From contig LT009756.1 in the NCBI GenBank assembly GCA_900012615.1, positions 2,826,325 through 2,890,324 on the forward strand: DNA of 64,000 bases. Reading direction: 5' to 3'. Origin of the DNA: Agrobacterium genomosp. 13 str. CFBP 6927. Its GTDB lineage: Bacteria > Pseudomonadota > Alphaproteobacteria > Rhizobiales > Rhizobiaceae. The notes under the pieces were generated by a model. That model saw only the letters and a program-made list of their open reading frames with translations. It was not told where the DNA came from and searched no databases. This document shows positions 1 to 8,917 of this stretch, in pieces. Numbering within the stretch: the first letter of the stretch is position 1; the number at the start of each line of letters is the position of its first letter. Position numbers and translations under genes: made by a program.

Positions 1-105
1 GTCTTCACCGCCGTGGGCAGCCATACCATCGACACCGGTGCCCAAGGGGGCCAGCAGAATGGAGGCGGCGAGAGCAGCAGAGACAAAAAATCCGGGTTTC
101 ATCAT
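1..105 (-). CDS. N-terminus of a small secreted protein (cut by window edge)
   Basis: Only the first 35 codons are visible. They start with two adjacent ATG codons and a lysine, followed by a hydrophobic stretch of about 20 residues rich in Ala and Leu (FFVSAALAASILLAPLG), then an AAHGGED segment. This is a convincing Sec-type signal peptide with a His/Asp/Glu start to the mature part. The gene lies downstream of cobB on the same strand after about 220 bp, so it may belong to the end of the cobalamin run or have its own promoter. The family cannot be named from this fragment. Confidence 0.6.
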   Translation of the reverse strand, partial: MMKPGFFVSAALAASILLAPLGTGVDGMAAHGGED

Positions 106-195
106 CGGTAGGCACGCTCGATATAAATGCGCGAGAGCAGGTTCGGACCGGGACATATGAAGCGGCTTTCAGTCCCACCGCGCTTCACCGAACAT

Positions 196-262
196 GGATC
201 ACGGGAGATAACTCCGCTCTTCCATGCCCTATAGAGAAATCTATAGCACTTTCCCGTGATCC
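196..262. repeat. Intergenic palindrome with nested inverted repeats
   Basis: The arms GGATCACGGGA (196-206) and TCCCGTGATCC (252-262) are a perfect 11-bp inverted repeat. Inside lie two CTATAG copies (229-234 and 241-246), which can form a second hairpin. The element lies just downstream of the cobB stop and upstream of the secreted-protein gene. It could be a Rhizobiaceae intergenic mosaic/REP-like element or a strong RNA structure ending the cob transcript. No U-run follows on the minus strand. Confidence 0.55.
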
Positions 263-327
263 AGGCCTACAAACTTTCGCAGCTTGGTCCACTTTGCCGC
301 AGGTCCACTGACCAAACCCGGAAACGA

Positions 328-1644
328 TCAACCGCCTTTGGCGATGGCGTGGAAAAAGGTGCCCGAGACAAAACCTCTCCTGCCACCGGATGGCCCGAGC
401 GGACGACCCTGCCCGTCAGCAATCTGTGCGAAGGGCTCATCGCGGCCGGCATCGGTAACCCGCGCATAGTGGAATTCATGGCCGCGCAGAACATCCCCCG
501 CCGTGCCGAGCGGTCCGGTTGCCGCGATCGTCGCCTGCCGGTAGCCGAGATTCATCTTGCGGGTCGCAAAGCTGGTGGCATGGGACAGAAGCCCGGTCAT
601 GGCATGAGTCACCCCATCCGCATCTTCCAGCGCCTCTCCGAGCACCATGTAACCGCCGCACTCGCCATGAACGGGCTTTGTCGCGGCAAAGCGGGCAAGG
701 CCAGCCTTGAAGCCAGCCGCATCCGCAAGCTTTCCGGCAAAAAGCTCGGGATACCCACCCGGCAGCCAGCAGATATCGCAGCTCCCGTCGGGCGCCTCAT
801 CCGCGAGCGGGGAGAACGGCACGATCTCGGCCCCGGCCGCCTGCCAATGCTTCCTGAGATGCGGATAAAGGAAAGTGAACGCCGCATCCTCCGCCAGCGC
901 AATGCGCTGGCCGGGCGGCGCAATCGCCGTGTCCACCGAGCCGGAGGGCACATTCACCGGCGCGGCGAGTGAAAGCAGGGCATCGAGATCGATGGATTTT
1001 TCCATCGCATCCGCCAGCCGTTCGATATGCACGTCGATTTCGGGATGTTCGCTGGCCTGCACCAGCCCCAGATGCCGTTCAGGCAGGATGAGCGAAGGAT
1101 CACGCAGCACACAGCCGGCAACGGGAAGGCCGATTTTTTCGATGGCTTCCGTGCACAGCGTCCGGTGTCTTTCGCTGCCCGCCCGGTTCAGCACCACCGC
1201 CGCCATGGTAACGGCCGGATCGTAGTGGGCAAAACCATGGGCGACGGCAGCGGCCGTCTGCGACTGGCCGGATACGTCCAGCACCAGCAGCACGGGAATG
1301 CCGAACAGCCGCGCCAGATCCGCCGCCGAACCTGTGCGATTTTCCGCAACCGGAATACCGTCGAACAGGCCCATGGCGCTTTCAATCAGAACAAGTTCCG
1401 CATCTTCGGTCTGCTGCGAAAACAGATGCCGCAACAATTCCGGCCGCATGGCCCAGCTATCCAGATTAAGACCCGATGTGCCGGTGGCGAAAGCGTGGAA
1501 ACCGGGATCGATGTAGTCGGGGCCCGTCTTGATGCCGCGCACCTTGATACCGCGTCGGGCAAAGGCCCGGAGCAGGCCGATAGTCACGCTGGTCTTGCCG
1601 GAACCCGAACGTGGCGCACCGATAATGATCGCCCGCGCCGTCAT
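328..1644 (-). CDS. cobB: Cobyrinic acid a,c-diamide synthase (CobB)
   Basis: This protein amidates the a and c side chains of hydrogenobyrinic or cobyrinic acid, using glutamine and ATP. Its 438 residues match the family. A P-loop GAPRSGSGKTS lies at residues 9-19 of the N-terminal dethiobiotin-synthetase-like domain. The C-terminal class I glutamine amidotransferase domain has its nucleophile in GECGGYM at about residue 327, and the HEFHY segment fits the His region. The start overlaps the cobA stop by 4 bp, so translation is probably coupled. It is the last recognised cob gene of the minus-strand run. Presence beside CobG and CobN points to hydrogenobyrinate, the metal-free intermediate, as substrate. 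Confidence 0.95.
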   Translation of the reverse strand: MTARAIIIGAPRSGSGKTSVTIGLLRAFARRGIKVRGIKTGPDYIDPGFHAFATGTSGLNLDSWAMRPELLRHLFSQQTEDAELVLIESAMGLFDGIPVAENRTGSAADLARLFGIPVLLVLDVSGQSQTAAAVAHGFAHYDPAVTMAAVVLNRAGSERHRTLCTEAIEKIGLPVAGCVLRDPSLILPERHLGLVQASEHPEIDVHIERLADAMEKSIDLDALLSLAAPVNVPSGSVDTAIAPPGQRIALAEDAAFTFLYPHLRKHWQAAGAEIVPFSPLADEAPDGSCDICWLPGGYPELFAGKLADAAGFKAGLARFAATKPVHGECGGYMVLGEALEDADGVTHAMTGLLSHATSFATRKMNLGYRQATIAATGPLGTAGDVLRGHEFHYARVTDAGRDEPFAQIADGQGRPLGPSGGRRGFVSGTFFHAIAKGG

Positions 1645-2429
1645 GAACCGGAAACTCCAAGACGCGCCCGCATCGAAACAATCTCGCCAATGACGATCAA
1701 AGCCGGTGCTTCGAAATTTTCCCGCTTTGCATCGTCAGCTATGCTTTCCAGCGAGCCGATGAAAATCCGCTCCTGCGCCGTCGTTGCCGACATGATGACG
1801 GCGACCGGCGTTTCGCCGGAACGGCCACCTTGCATCAAAAGGCTGGCGATCGTGCCTATATTCTTCAGCCCCATATAGACGACAATAGGTTCCCGTGTTT
1901 TCGCCAGCGCCAGCCAGTCCAGATCCTCTTCGGTGCCCGCAGCGTGGCCCGTGGCAAGAGTTACGGCGCGGCTGATGCCGCGCATCGTGGCGGGGATGCG
2001 GGCCGAAGCAAGCGCGGTGAACGACGAGGTCATGCCCGGCAATATGCGAAACGGAATGCCGGCTTGGACAAGCGCCTCCGCCTCTTCGCCGCCGCGCCCG
2101 AAAATAAAGGGATCACCGCCCTTCAGCCGCAGCACCTTTTTGCCTTGGCCGGCGAAATCGATCAGTGAAGCGGTAATATCGTCCTGTGTTGCGGAGGGCT
2201 TGCCACCCCTTTTGCCCGCAAAAACAATCTCCGCCTGCGGACCAAGCGCTATGACTTCGTCGCTCACCAGCGCATCACGCACGATGATATCGGCCTGAGA
2301 CAGCGCGAGCGCCACTTCCAGCGTCAGATAACGTACATCGCCGGGCCCTGCGCCCGCGAGCCAGACGTGACCGGCCTCGAAGACCGGACCTTTTGCGGCA
2401 ATGCTGTTCAAAATCTGCGCTATCGACAT
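1641..2429 (-). CDS. cobA: Uroporphyrinogen-III C-methyltransferase (SUMT)
   Basis: This enzyme adds SAM-derived methyls at C2 and C7 of uroporphyrinogen III to give precorrin-2, the entry to corrin (and siroheme) synthesis. Typical SUMT signatures are LAGAGPGD near residue 24 and LRLKGGDPFIFGRGGEEA near residues 100-117. The 262-residue length fits a single-domain SUMT without the CysG dehydrogenase domain. No other Met precedes the conserved core, so the first ATG is used. The start is only 22 bp from the divergent cbiD start, leaving almost no room for two separate promoters. It probably relies on the upstream cob transcript. Confidence 0.94.
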   Translation of the reverse strand: MSIAQILNSIAAKGPVFEAGHVWLAGAGPGDVRYLTLEVALALSQADIIVRDALVSDEVIALGPQAEIVFAGKRGGKPSATQDDITASLIDFAGQGKKVLRLKGGDPFIFGRGGEEAEALVQAGIPFRILPGMTSSFTALASARIPATMRGISRAVTLATGHAAGTEEDLDWLALAKTREPIVVYMGLKNIGTIASLLMQGGRSGETPVAVIMSATTAQERIFIGSLESIADDAKRENFEAPALIVIGEIVSMRARLGVSGS

Positions 2430-2451
2430 TCTTCTTGGCTGCTTTTTAACG

Positions 2452-3618
2452 ATGACGGAAAAAGCCGTCCCGGCTATAGAAATTCATATGGATACGGATG
2501 GAAAGACCCTTCGCCGCGGCTGGACCACGGGCACCTGCGCGGCAGCCGCCACGAAGGCGGCCTGCGCCGCCCTTCTGACCGGCGAGTTTCCTTACCCTGT
2601 CGAGGTCGAACTTCCAAGCGGCGCGAGGCCGGCATTTTCCCTTGCCACCGAGGAAAAGGGCGAAAACTTCGCGCGCGCCGGCGTCGTCAAGGATGCCGGA
2701 GACGATCCGGACGTTACCCACGGTGCGCTGATCGAAAGCACGGTGCGGCGAGGTCAACCGGGAAGCGGCATCACCTTCAAGGCCGGAAAGGGCGTCGGCA
2801 CCATCACCCGGCCGGGCCTGCCCCTGCCGCCGGGAGAACCCGCCATAAATCCCGTGCCGCGCAAGATGATCGAAACCGCCATTCGCGAGGTGGCCGGAGA
2901 AAGTGCCGATTTCGAGGTAGAGATTTCCGTCCACGATGGCGAGAAACTGGCGGAAAAAACCCTGAACGGCAGGCTCGGCATCGTCGGCGGTATTTCCATC
3001 CTCGGCACCACCGGCATTGTCATTCCCTTTTCCTGCTCGGCGTGGATCCACTCCATCTGGCGCGGCATCGATGTGGCGCGTGCCACCGGCTGCACCCATG
3101 TGCTGGGCGCCACCGGCAACACCTCCGAAAAAGCCGGGCAGGCGCTTTACGATCTGCCGGAAACCGCGCTGATCGACATGGGAGATTTCATCGGCGGCAT
3201 GCTGAAATATCTGCGCAGCCACCCCGTCGAGCGGGTGACGATTGCCGGCGGCGTCGCCAAGATGACCAAGCTTGCCCAGGGCATGCTCGACGTGCACTCC
3301 AAGAAGGGGCTCGCCGATCTCGATGCGCTGGCGGCACTGGCGACGGAAGCCGGAGGAGATGAAAATCTCGCCATTGCCATTCGTCAGGCCAATATGGTCG
3401 CGCACGCCTTTGAGTTGGCCGAACACGCGGGGATAGACCTCGGCGCGATCGTGGCGGAAAAAGCCTGGGTAACCGCAGCGGCGGCGCTGAAGACGCCAGC
3501 CATTGCGCTCGATATTCTGGTGTTCGATCGTCAGGGCGCCCTCAAGGGGCGCACCGCCTCCACGCCGTCGCATCAGCCCTTTGCATCTTCCTTCGGAGAC
3601 CGGAACCGCCTGACGTAG
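2452..3618 (+). CDS. cbiD: Cobalt-precorrin-5B C1-methyltransferase (CbiD)
   Basis: CbiD methylates C1 of the corrin ring with loss of acetaldehyde in the anaerobic B12 route. Here it probably replaces CobF, which is absent from the window. The family signature [14 protein letters not shown] lies near residues 23-36 of the chosen start, and [10 protein letters not shown] near the middle. Length is 388 residues. An ATG at 2401 is in frame but would overlap the divergent cobA start; ATG at 2452 (MTEKAV) gives the usual length. The gene is opposite to its neighbours, and its last 46 bp overlap the convergent cobM end. Confidence 0.9.
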   Translation: MTEKAVPAIEIHMDTDGKTLRRGWTTGTCAAAATKAACAALLTGEFPYPVEVELPSGARPAFSLATEEKGENFARAGVVKDAGDDPDVTHGALIESTVRRGQPGSGITFKAGKGVGTITRPGLPLPPGEPAINPVPRKMIETAIREVAGESADFEVEISVHDGEKLAEKTLNGRLGIVGGISILGTTGIVIPFSCSAWIHSIWRGIDVARATGCTHVLGATGNTSEKAGQALYDLPETALIDMGDFIGGMLKYLRSHPVERVTIAGGVAKMTKLAQGMLDVHSKKGLADLDALAALATEAGGDENLAIAIRQANMVAHAFELAEHAGIDLGAIVAEKAWVTAAAALKTPAIALDILVFDRQGALKGRTASTPSHQPFASSFGDRNRLT

Positions 3619-4346
3619 TCGGTGCTATAAAGCGCGCTTTCACGAAAATCCGTCGAGGCAAGTCCACGCCCGACGAAGATCAGGGCCGTCCGCTCCACCG
3701 GTTCGGCGGCGAGCTTGTCCTCAATGTCGAACAGCGTGCCACTGATAACCCGCTCATCCGGCCAGGACGCGCGAACGACGATGGCGACCGGGCAGTCGGA
3801 GCCGTAAAGCGGCGTCAGCTCTTCCACCACCTTGCCGATGGCATGAATGGCGAGATGGACGGCGAGCGTTGCACCCGTCGCACCGAAAGCCTTCAGCGTC
3901 TCACCGTCAGGCATCTTCGATGCGCGCCCGGAAATGCGGGTCAGCACAAGGCTCTGCGCCACTTCCGGCACCGTCAGCTCCCGCTGCAAAGTGGCGGCCG
4001 CAGCGGCAAAGGAGGGCACGCCGGGCGTGACGGTATAATCGAGACCCAGCCGCTCCAGCCGGCGGATCTGCTCGCCCATGGCGCTCCAGACGGAAAGATC
4101 ACCGGAATGCAGCCGCGCCACATCCTTGCCGGCCTCTGCTGCGGCCACGAATTCCGCCTCGATCTCGTCAAGCGAAAGTGCTGCCGTATCGACGATGCGG
4201 GCGCCCGGCGGGCAATATTCGATAAGCGCCTTCGGAACCAGCGAGCCGGCATAAAGACACACCGGACAGGCGGCGATAAGATCGCGCCCGCGCACCGTAA
4301 TGAGATCGGCGGCGCCCGGACCGGCGCCGATAAAATGAACTGTCAT
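3573..4346 (-). CDS. cobM: Precorrin-4 C11-methyltransferase (CobM)
   Basis: CobM methylates C11 of precorrin-4 to give precorrin-5. The N-terminus ([16 protein letters not shown]) and the [14 protein letters not shown] and [14 protein letters not shown] segments are characteristic of the tetrapyrrole methylase fold and of the CobM/CbiF branch. The 257 residues are typical. The start overlaps the cobE stop by 4 bp, suggesting coupled translation. The 3' end is antisense to the last 15 codons of cbiD. Confidence 0.95.
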   Translation of the reverse strand: MTVHFIGAGPGAADLITVRGRDLIAACPVCLYAGSLVPKALIEYCPPGARIVDTAALSLDEIEAEFVAAAEAGKDVARLHSGDLSVWSAMGEQIRRLERLGLDYTVTPGVPSFAAAAATLQRELTVPEVAQSLVLTRISGRASKMPDGETLKAFGATGATLAVHLAIHAIGKVVEELTPLYGSDCPVAIVVRASWPDERVISGTLFDIEDKLAAEPVERTALIFVGRGLASTDFRESALYSTDYVRRFRSPKEDAKG

Positions 4347-4762
4347 TGTTGTTCTCCATATTCGATGGCGCAGCCGCTATCGCGTGGGGCATTGTCAGTT
4401 GTTGCGATGGCCACCGTGACATTGCCAACCACAAGACGCGGCGCGACCAGCCTTGCATTCTCTCCGGCGACGGCAAGCGCCGCCGCTTCGCTCACGCTCG
4501 GCGAGCCGGCATGATCTAGGCTTGCCTGTGAAAATGTCATAGTTTTCGAAGCAACCGCCTCGAGCCGCTCCTGCGATACGATTTCAAGCGGCAGCGACAG
4601 GCTTTTCGCCGCTTCCACAAGACCGGCTTCATCGGCTTTGAGCGGCGCAGTCGCCAAGCATTCCGCCCTCATACCCACAGCATGCTCCGCAGCACGCACG
4701 GCGGCAATAACAGCATCTGAACCCGTACCTCTGCGACAACCGATGCCAGCCACGGTCACCAT
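4343..4762 (-). CDS. cobE: Cobalamin biosynthesis protein CobE
   Basis: This small protein (139 residues from this start) matches CobE, the equivalent of the C-terminal domain of CbiG, seen from the [14 protein letters not shown] start and the [11 protein letters not shown] segment. Its role in the aerobic pathway is not settled; the CbiG relative opens the delta-lactone in the anaerobic route. I chose the ATG inside ATGGTGA, which overlaps the cobL stop and has GGAG/GGAA upstream. In-frame ATGs at 4780 and 4807 would start inside cobL. Confidence 0.8.
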   Translation of the reverse strand: MVTVAGIGCRRGTGSDAVIAAVRAAEHAVGMRAECLATAPLKADEAGLVEAAKSLSLPLEIVSQERLEAVASKTMTFSQASLDHAGSPSVSEAAALAVAGENARLVAPRLVVGNVTVAIATTDNAPRDSGCAIEYGEQQ

Positions 4763-6015
4763 GGCTTGTTCCAGCTCCATTGCGTCACCGGCATTGCCGG
4801 ACGCCAACCAGACATGGAACCGACAGCCGTCACCCGCGACACATCCAGACGGATCATCGAGCCGCCGTGCCGCGCATGGGCGGCAAGCAGCACCGCCTCC
4901 ATTTCCAGCGTCACCGCATTGGCGACCAGCCGCCCGCCGGGTTTCAGGGCCTCCATAGCTCCCTCTAGCACGCCCGCTTCACTGCCGCCGCCGCCGATGA
5001 AAATCGCGTCCGGCTGAGGCAAGCCTTCAAAAGCCGCAGGGGCCGCACCGATCATCACCTCAAGCGCCGGCACACCGAAAGCTTCGGCATTACGAGCGAT
5101 ACGCTCCGCCCTTTCCGGGTGTTGTTCTATGGCGATGGCACGGAGCGAGGGATGCGACAGCATCCATTCGATACCGATCGAACCCGAACCGGCACCGATA
5201 TCCCACAGCAACTCGCCCCGCCGTGGGGCCAGAGAGGAAAGTGTCACGGCGCGGATTTCGCGCTTTGTGATCTGCCCGTCATGTTCGAACAGGCCGTCAT
5301 CAAGCCCACATGTGAAAGGCAGAATACGCGCACCCTCATCAGCCACAACATCAATCGCCACCACATTCAGCGGATCAATATCAGCAAACGCGAAATCAGC
5401 CACCATGGCCTGCTGCCGCCGCTCCCGCTTTCCACCCAGGGCTTCGAGCAAAATGAATTCCGACTGGCCGAAACCCAAATCGGACAACAATTCCGCGATC
5501 AAGGCCGGGGCGTGGGCATCCGAGGTAAGCGCGATGATGCGTGCGCCGGCATGGAGATGCGGCCGCAGGAGATCGATAGAACGCCCGTGCAGCGAAACGC
5601 AGTCGACCGCTTGCAGCGCCCAACCGAGCCGCGCGGCAGCCAGCGAGAAAGCGGAGGGCGAGGCATAACAAACTGTCTCACCCGCTTTGATCCGCCGCAG
5701 AAGCGTAACACCGACGCCATAAAAGAACGGATCGCCGGAAGCCAGCACGCAAACCCGCTTGCCGCGCAGCGCCACGACATCGCCCATATCCGTGTCGAAC
5801 GGCACCGGCCAGCGCCGTGCTTCACCTCGAATGGCCGCGGCCGCCAGTTCCAGATGGCGTTTGCCGCCGAAAACCACCTCGGCCGCCTCTATCGCCTCTA
5901 TCGCGTTCCGGCCCAGCCCCTGAAGCCCATCCTCGCCAATGCCGACGATGGAAAGCCACGGCTTCTCTTTCTTTTCTGTGGAAGCATCGCCCGTTCCGGA
6001 ATATTCAGACGTCAT
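4756..6015 (-). CDS. cobL: Precorrin-6Y C5,15-methyltransferase, decarboxylating (CobL)
   Basis: CobL methylates C5 and C15 and decarboxylates the acetate on ring C, giving precorrin-8X. It is a fusion of CbiE-like and CbiT-like halves. The first has VGIGEDGLQGLG and CVLASGDPFFYGVG; the second has the SAM-binding WDIGAGSGSIGIEW at about residues 245-258. Length is 419 residues from the chosen start. An upstream in-frame start adds 15 residues inside divergent cobK. The ATG at 6015 has GGAG about 7 bases upstream. It overlaps the cobK ATG by two bases in a shared CATG. Confidence 0.93.
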   Translation of the reverse strand: MTSEYSGTGDASTEKKEKPWLSIVGIGEDGLQGLGRNAIEAIEAAEVVFGGKRHLELAAAAIRGEARRWPVPFDTDMGDVVALRGKRVCVLASGDPFFYGVGVTLLRRIKAGETVCYASPSAFSLAAARLGWALQAVDCVSLHGRSIDLLRPHLHAGARIIALTSDAHAPALIAELLSDLGFGQSEFILLEALGGKRERRQQAMVADFAFADIDPLNVVAIDVVADEGARILPFTCGLDDGLFEHDGQITKREIRAVTLSSLAPRRGELLWDIGAGSGSIGIEWMLSHPSLRAIAIEQHPERAERIARNAEAFGVPALEVMIGAAPAAFEGLPQPDAIFIGGGGSEAGVLEGAMEALKPGGRLVANAVTLEMEAVLLAAHARHGGSMIRLDVSRVTAVGSMSGWRPAMPVTQWSWNKPW

Positions 6016-6796
6016 GACACGCTCCATACTCATCCTTGGCGGCACGGCGGATGCCCGCATTCTGGCCGGCAGGCTGGCCGAAGAACCCGGCTACCGAATT
6101 CTGCTCTCCATGGCCGGCCGCACGCTCTCGCCGGTCGAACAGCCGGTGCCGATGCGCAGCGGCGGTTTTGGCGGCGCAGGCGGTCTCGCGGATTTCATTC
6201 GCACCGAGAATTTCAATATTCTGGTGGACGCCACCCATCCCTATGCGGCGAAGATTTCCGCCAATGCCGTTGAGGCGGCAGGGCTTGCCAAAGTTCCGCT
6301 GGTCGTCCTTTCGCGTCCCGCCTGGCAGCGCCAGCCGGATGACAGGTGGCATGGTGTCGACACTGTCGAACAAGCTGTCACCGCGCTCGGCAGCGAAGGC
6401 AGACGCGTGTTCCTGGCTTTGGGACGGCAGGAGCTTCTTCCTTTCGAAGCCGCGCCCCAGCACAACTATCTCATCCGCAGCGTCGACCCGGTGGAGCCGC
6501 CACTGAAACTGCCGCATGCGTGCTATATTACCGCGCGCGGCCCCTTTGCGTTGGACGACGAAATCCGCATGCTGGAAGAAAACCGCATCGCGACGGTGGT
6601 CTCGAAAAACTCCGGTGGCAGCGCGAGCTATGGCAAGATCGAAGCCGCAAGACGGCTCGGCCTGCCGGTCATCATGATCGACCGGCCGCGACAGCGGAAC
6701 GACGCGCCCCTGAATGACGTGACGGTGCCGGATATTGCCGCTGCACTCACCGCCATTCACCATCAGCTCTCTCTTCTCGAAAAACGCGGCGAATAA
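6014..6796 (+). CDS. cobK: Precorrin-6A reductase (CobK)
   Basis: This NADPH-dependent enzyme reduces precorrin-6A to precorrin-6B. The protein starts SILILGGTADARILAGRLA, the family's N-terminal nucleotide-binding signature. It contains the conserved VDATHPYAAKIS segment near residues 75-86 and VVSKNSGG near residue 195, and is 260 residues long. It lies opposite to its neighbours: its start shares CATG with cobL and its last 34 bp overlap the cobJ end. Any cobK promoter must lie inside cobL. The enzyme acts directly upstream of CobL in the pathway. Confidence 0.92.
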   Translation: MTRSILILGGTADARILAGRLAEEPGYRILLSMAGRTLSPVEQPVPMRSGGFGGAGGLADFIRTENFNILVDATHPYAAKISANAVEAAGLAKVPLVVLSRPAWQRQPDDRWHGVDTVEQAVTALGSEGRRVFLALGRQELLPFEAAPQHNYLIRSVDPVEPPLKLPHACYITARGPFALDDEIRMLEENRIATVVSKNSGGSASYGKIEAARRLGLPVIMIDRPRQRNDAPLNDVTVPDIAAALTAIHHQLSLLEKRGE

Positions 6797-7524
6797 ACCA
6801 GCGGTTCTTTGCCGGCACGTTCGATCAGACGGGTTTCAACCGAGCCGACGATGATGCAGGTAGCCATATCCGCCATATCGCTCGAGGCTTCCGAAAGAGG
6901 CACGACCCGAATACGCTCATCCGCCCGGCCTGCCGCCCGTCCGAAGATTACGGGCACTGAGGCTGGCAAATGTGCCCGCAACAGAGCAAAAGCGGTACCG
7001 AGCTGGTGCGGACGCGCCTTGCTGACGGGATTGTAGAAAGCCATTACAAAGCCTGCTTCCGCCGCCGCGATCAGCCGTTTTTCAATAATGCCCCAGGGTT
7101 TCAGATTATCCGACAGCGAAATGGCGCAAAAATCATGGCCAAGCGGCGCGCCGGCCTTTGCGGCTACGGCCAGCATGGCAGTCACACCCGGCACGACGGA
7201 GAAATCGATATCGCGCCATTCGGCGGGGCCGCTTTCGATCGCCTCGCAAACCGCCGCCGCCATGGCGAAAACGCCGGGATCGCCACCAGAAACCACACAG
7301 ACCTTGCCGCCTTGGGCCGCAAGCCGCAGCGCCTGTTCGGCGCGGGAGATTTCCTCACGATTGTCCGAAGCATGGCGGCGTTGATCGGGTCTCAGCGCCA
7401 GCCGGTCGAGATAGGGAATATAGCCGAAGAAATCCTCCGACGCCTCCACGGCGGCAAGCGCCTCCGGTGTCACCTGCGCCGCACTGCCGGGGCCGAGACC
7501 GACAACGACCAGCCTGCCGGTCAT
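6763..7524 (-). CDS. cobJ: Precorrin-3B C17-methyltransferase (CobJ)
   Basis: CobJ methylates C17 and drives ring contraction to precorrin-4. Tetrapyrrole methylase motifs are present: VVGLGPGSAAQVTPEA at the N-terminus and VVSGGDPGVFAMAAAV near residue 78. The FGYIPYLDRL segment near residue 33 is typical of the CobJ/CbiH branch. At 253 residues it is a stand-alone enzyme with no fused CbiG-like domain, in keeping with separate cobE. The start overlaps the cobI stop by 4 bp. Confidence 0.94.
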   Translation of the reverse strand: MTGRLVVVGLGPGSAAQVTPEALAAVEASEDFFGYIPYLDRLALRPDQRRHASDNREEISRAEQALRLAAQGGKVCVVSGGDPGVFAMAAAVCEAIESGPAEWRDIDFSVVPGVTAMLAVAAKAGAPLGHDFCAISLSDNLKPWGIIEKRLIAAAEAGFVMAFYNPVSKARPHQLGTAFALLRAHLPASVPVIFGRAAGRADERIRVVPLSEASSDMADMATCIIVGSVETRLIERAGKEPLVYSPRFSRRES

Positions 7525-8288
7525 GGCTTTTCACCTGCAGAGGGTCTGGTTTTCCAACCCGGCACCAGAACCAGCGAAAAATACGGCGCAGGCGATGTAT
7601 CGCGTTCGATGAGCCGCACCGCATGGCTGTTGGCCATGGTGCCGCGCTCGACATAAAGCGCGTCTTCAAGCTTCCCGGCTTTTTCCAGCGCCCGGCGAAT
7701 TTTCGGAAGGTTGCGCCCCACCTTCATGATTACGGCACCATCCGTGCCGGACAGACGTTCCGTCAGCACATCTTCACCAAGCGTGCCGGGAAGCACGCTC
7801 AAAATATCATCGCCCTGCACCAGCGGCAGCCCGGCCATGGACCAGCAGCCGGACATGGCCGTGATGCCAGCAACGACCTCCGCCGGGTAAGATGGCGCAA
7901 GCCGCAGATGAAGGTGCATATAAGAACCGTAAAACAGCGGATCGCCTTCCGACAGCACGGCGACATTGCGCCCGGCTTCGAGATGCACAGCGATGTCCTT
8001 CGCCGACTGATCGAAAAAGGCGGCGATGGCATCACGGTAATCGTTGCCGTTTTTATCGCTTTCGATGGTTACCGGATAGACCAGCGGCATTTCCAGCGTT
8101 CCGGGCCGGATGAAGGCTTCGACAATACCGCGACCGTTGCCGCTACTGCCTTTCTTGCAGAAGAAGGCAAGCACATCGGCATTTTCAATGGCGCGGACAG
8201 CCTTCAGCGTCAAAAGCTCGGGATCGCCGGGGCCGGTACCGACGCCCACGAGTTTACCCTTCGGATGTTCAAAAAGAGCCGCGCTCAC
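7521..8288 (-). CDS. cobI: Precorrin-2 C20-methyltransferase (CobI)
   Basis: CobI adds a methyl group at C20 of precorrin-2 to make precorrin-3A. The glycine-rich VGVGTGPGDPELLTLKAVRAI near the N-terminus, LSEGDPLFYGSYMHL near residue 113 and GITAMSGC near residue 140 identify this branch of the methylase family. The 255 residues fit. The start overlaps the cobH stop by 4 bp. Confidence 0.95.
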   Translation of the reverse strand: MSAALFEHPKGKLVGVGTGPGDPELLTLKAVRAIENADVLAFFCKKGSSGNGRGIVEAFIRPGTLEMPLVYPVTIESDKNGNDYRDAIAAFFDQSAKDIAVHLEAGRNVAVLSEGDPLFYGSYMHLHLRLAPSYPAEVVAGITAMSGCWSMAGLPLVQGDDILSVLPGTLGEDVLTERLSGTDGAVIMKVGRNLPKIRRALEKAGKLEDALYVERGTMANSHAVRLIERDTSPAPYFSLVLVPGWKTRPSAGEKP

Positions 8289-8917
8289 AGGCCAGCCCTC
8301 GCAACCGCATTGATGGCAGCAGCCGTCATCGCCGAACCACCCATGCGTCCCTTGACGATGGCATAGGGAATGCCGAGCAAACTTGCCTCCAGCGCGTCTT
8401 TCGATTCCGCCGCACCGACAAAGCCAACCGGCATGCCGATGATGGCGGCCGGACGTGCAGCACCTTTTTCCAGCATCTCAAGCAGATAGAACAGTGCAGT
8501 CGGCGCATTGCCAATGGCAACCAGAGCGCCGTCCATTTTCTCTGCCCACAGGTCAAGCGCGGCGGCGGAGCGGGTATTGCCGATCTTTTTCGCCAGCTCC
8601 GGCGTGCGGGGATCGCGAAGGGTGCAGACCACCTCATTATCAGCCGGAAGGCGGGCGCGCGTTACGCCATGGGCAACCATTTCCGCATCGCAGAGAACCG
8701 GCCTGCCGGCGAGCAGCGCACCGCGTGCAGCGGCAACAAAATCCGGCGAAAAGCGGAAATGGCTGGCCGCCTCCACCTGCCCGCAGGCGTGGATCATGCG
8801 AATGGCGATATCCGCCTGCTCTTCGGTAAAGGCGGACAAATCCGCTTCCTCGCGAATGAGGGCGAAGGAGCGCTCATAGATCGCATTGCCGTCGCGAATA
8901 TAGTCATAGTCAGTCAT
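8285..8917 (-). CDS. cobH: Precorrin-8X methylmutase (CobH)
   Basis: CobH moves the methyl group from C11 to C12, converting precorrin-8X to hydrogenobyrinic acid. The protein is 210 residues, the family length. His43 in MIHACGQVEAA aligns with the catalytic histidine described for Pseudomonas denitrificans CobH. DGNAIYERSFALIR near residue 9 and the IGMPVGFVGAAESKD segment near residue 160 are also conserved. It overlaps the cobG stop by 4 bp. Confidence 0.95.
   Translation of the reverse strand: MTDYDYIRDGNAIYERSFALIREEADLSAFTEEQADIAIRMIHACGQVEAASHFRFSPDFVAAARGALLAGRPVLCDAEMVAHGVTRARLPADNEVVCTLRDPRTPELAKKIGNTRSAAALDLWAEKMDGALVAIGNAPTALFYLLEMLEKGAARPAAIIGMPVGFVGAAESKDALEASLLGIPYAIVKGRMGGSAMTAAAINAVARAGL

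Noticed and set aside
105-328. A second cobalamin riboswitch before the secreted-protein gene
   Set aside because: No B12 box and no CCCGCAACTGT-like core; only hairpins are visible.
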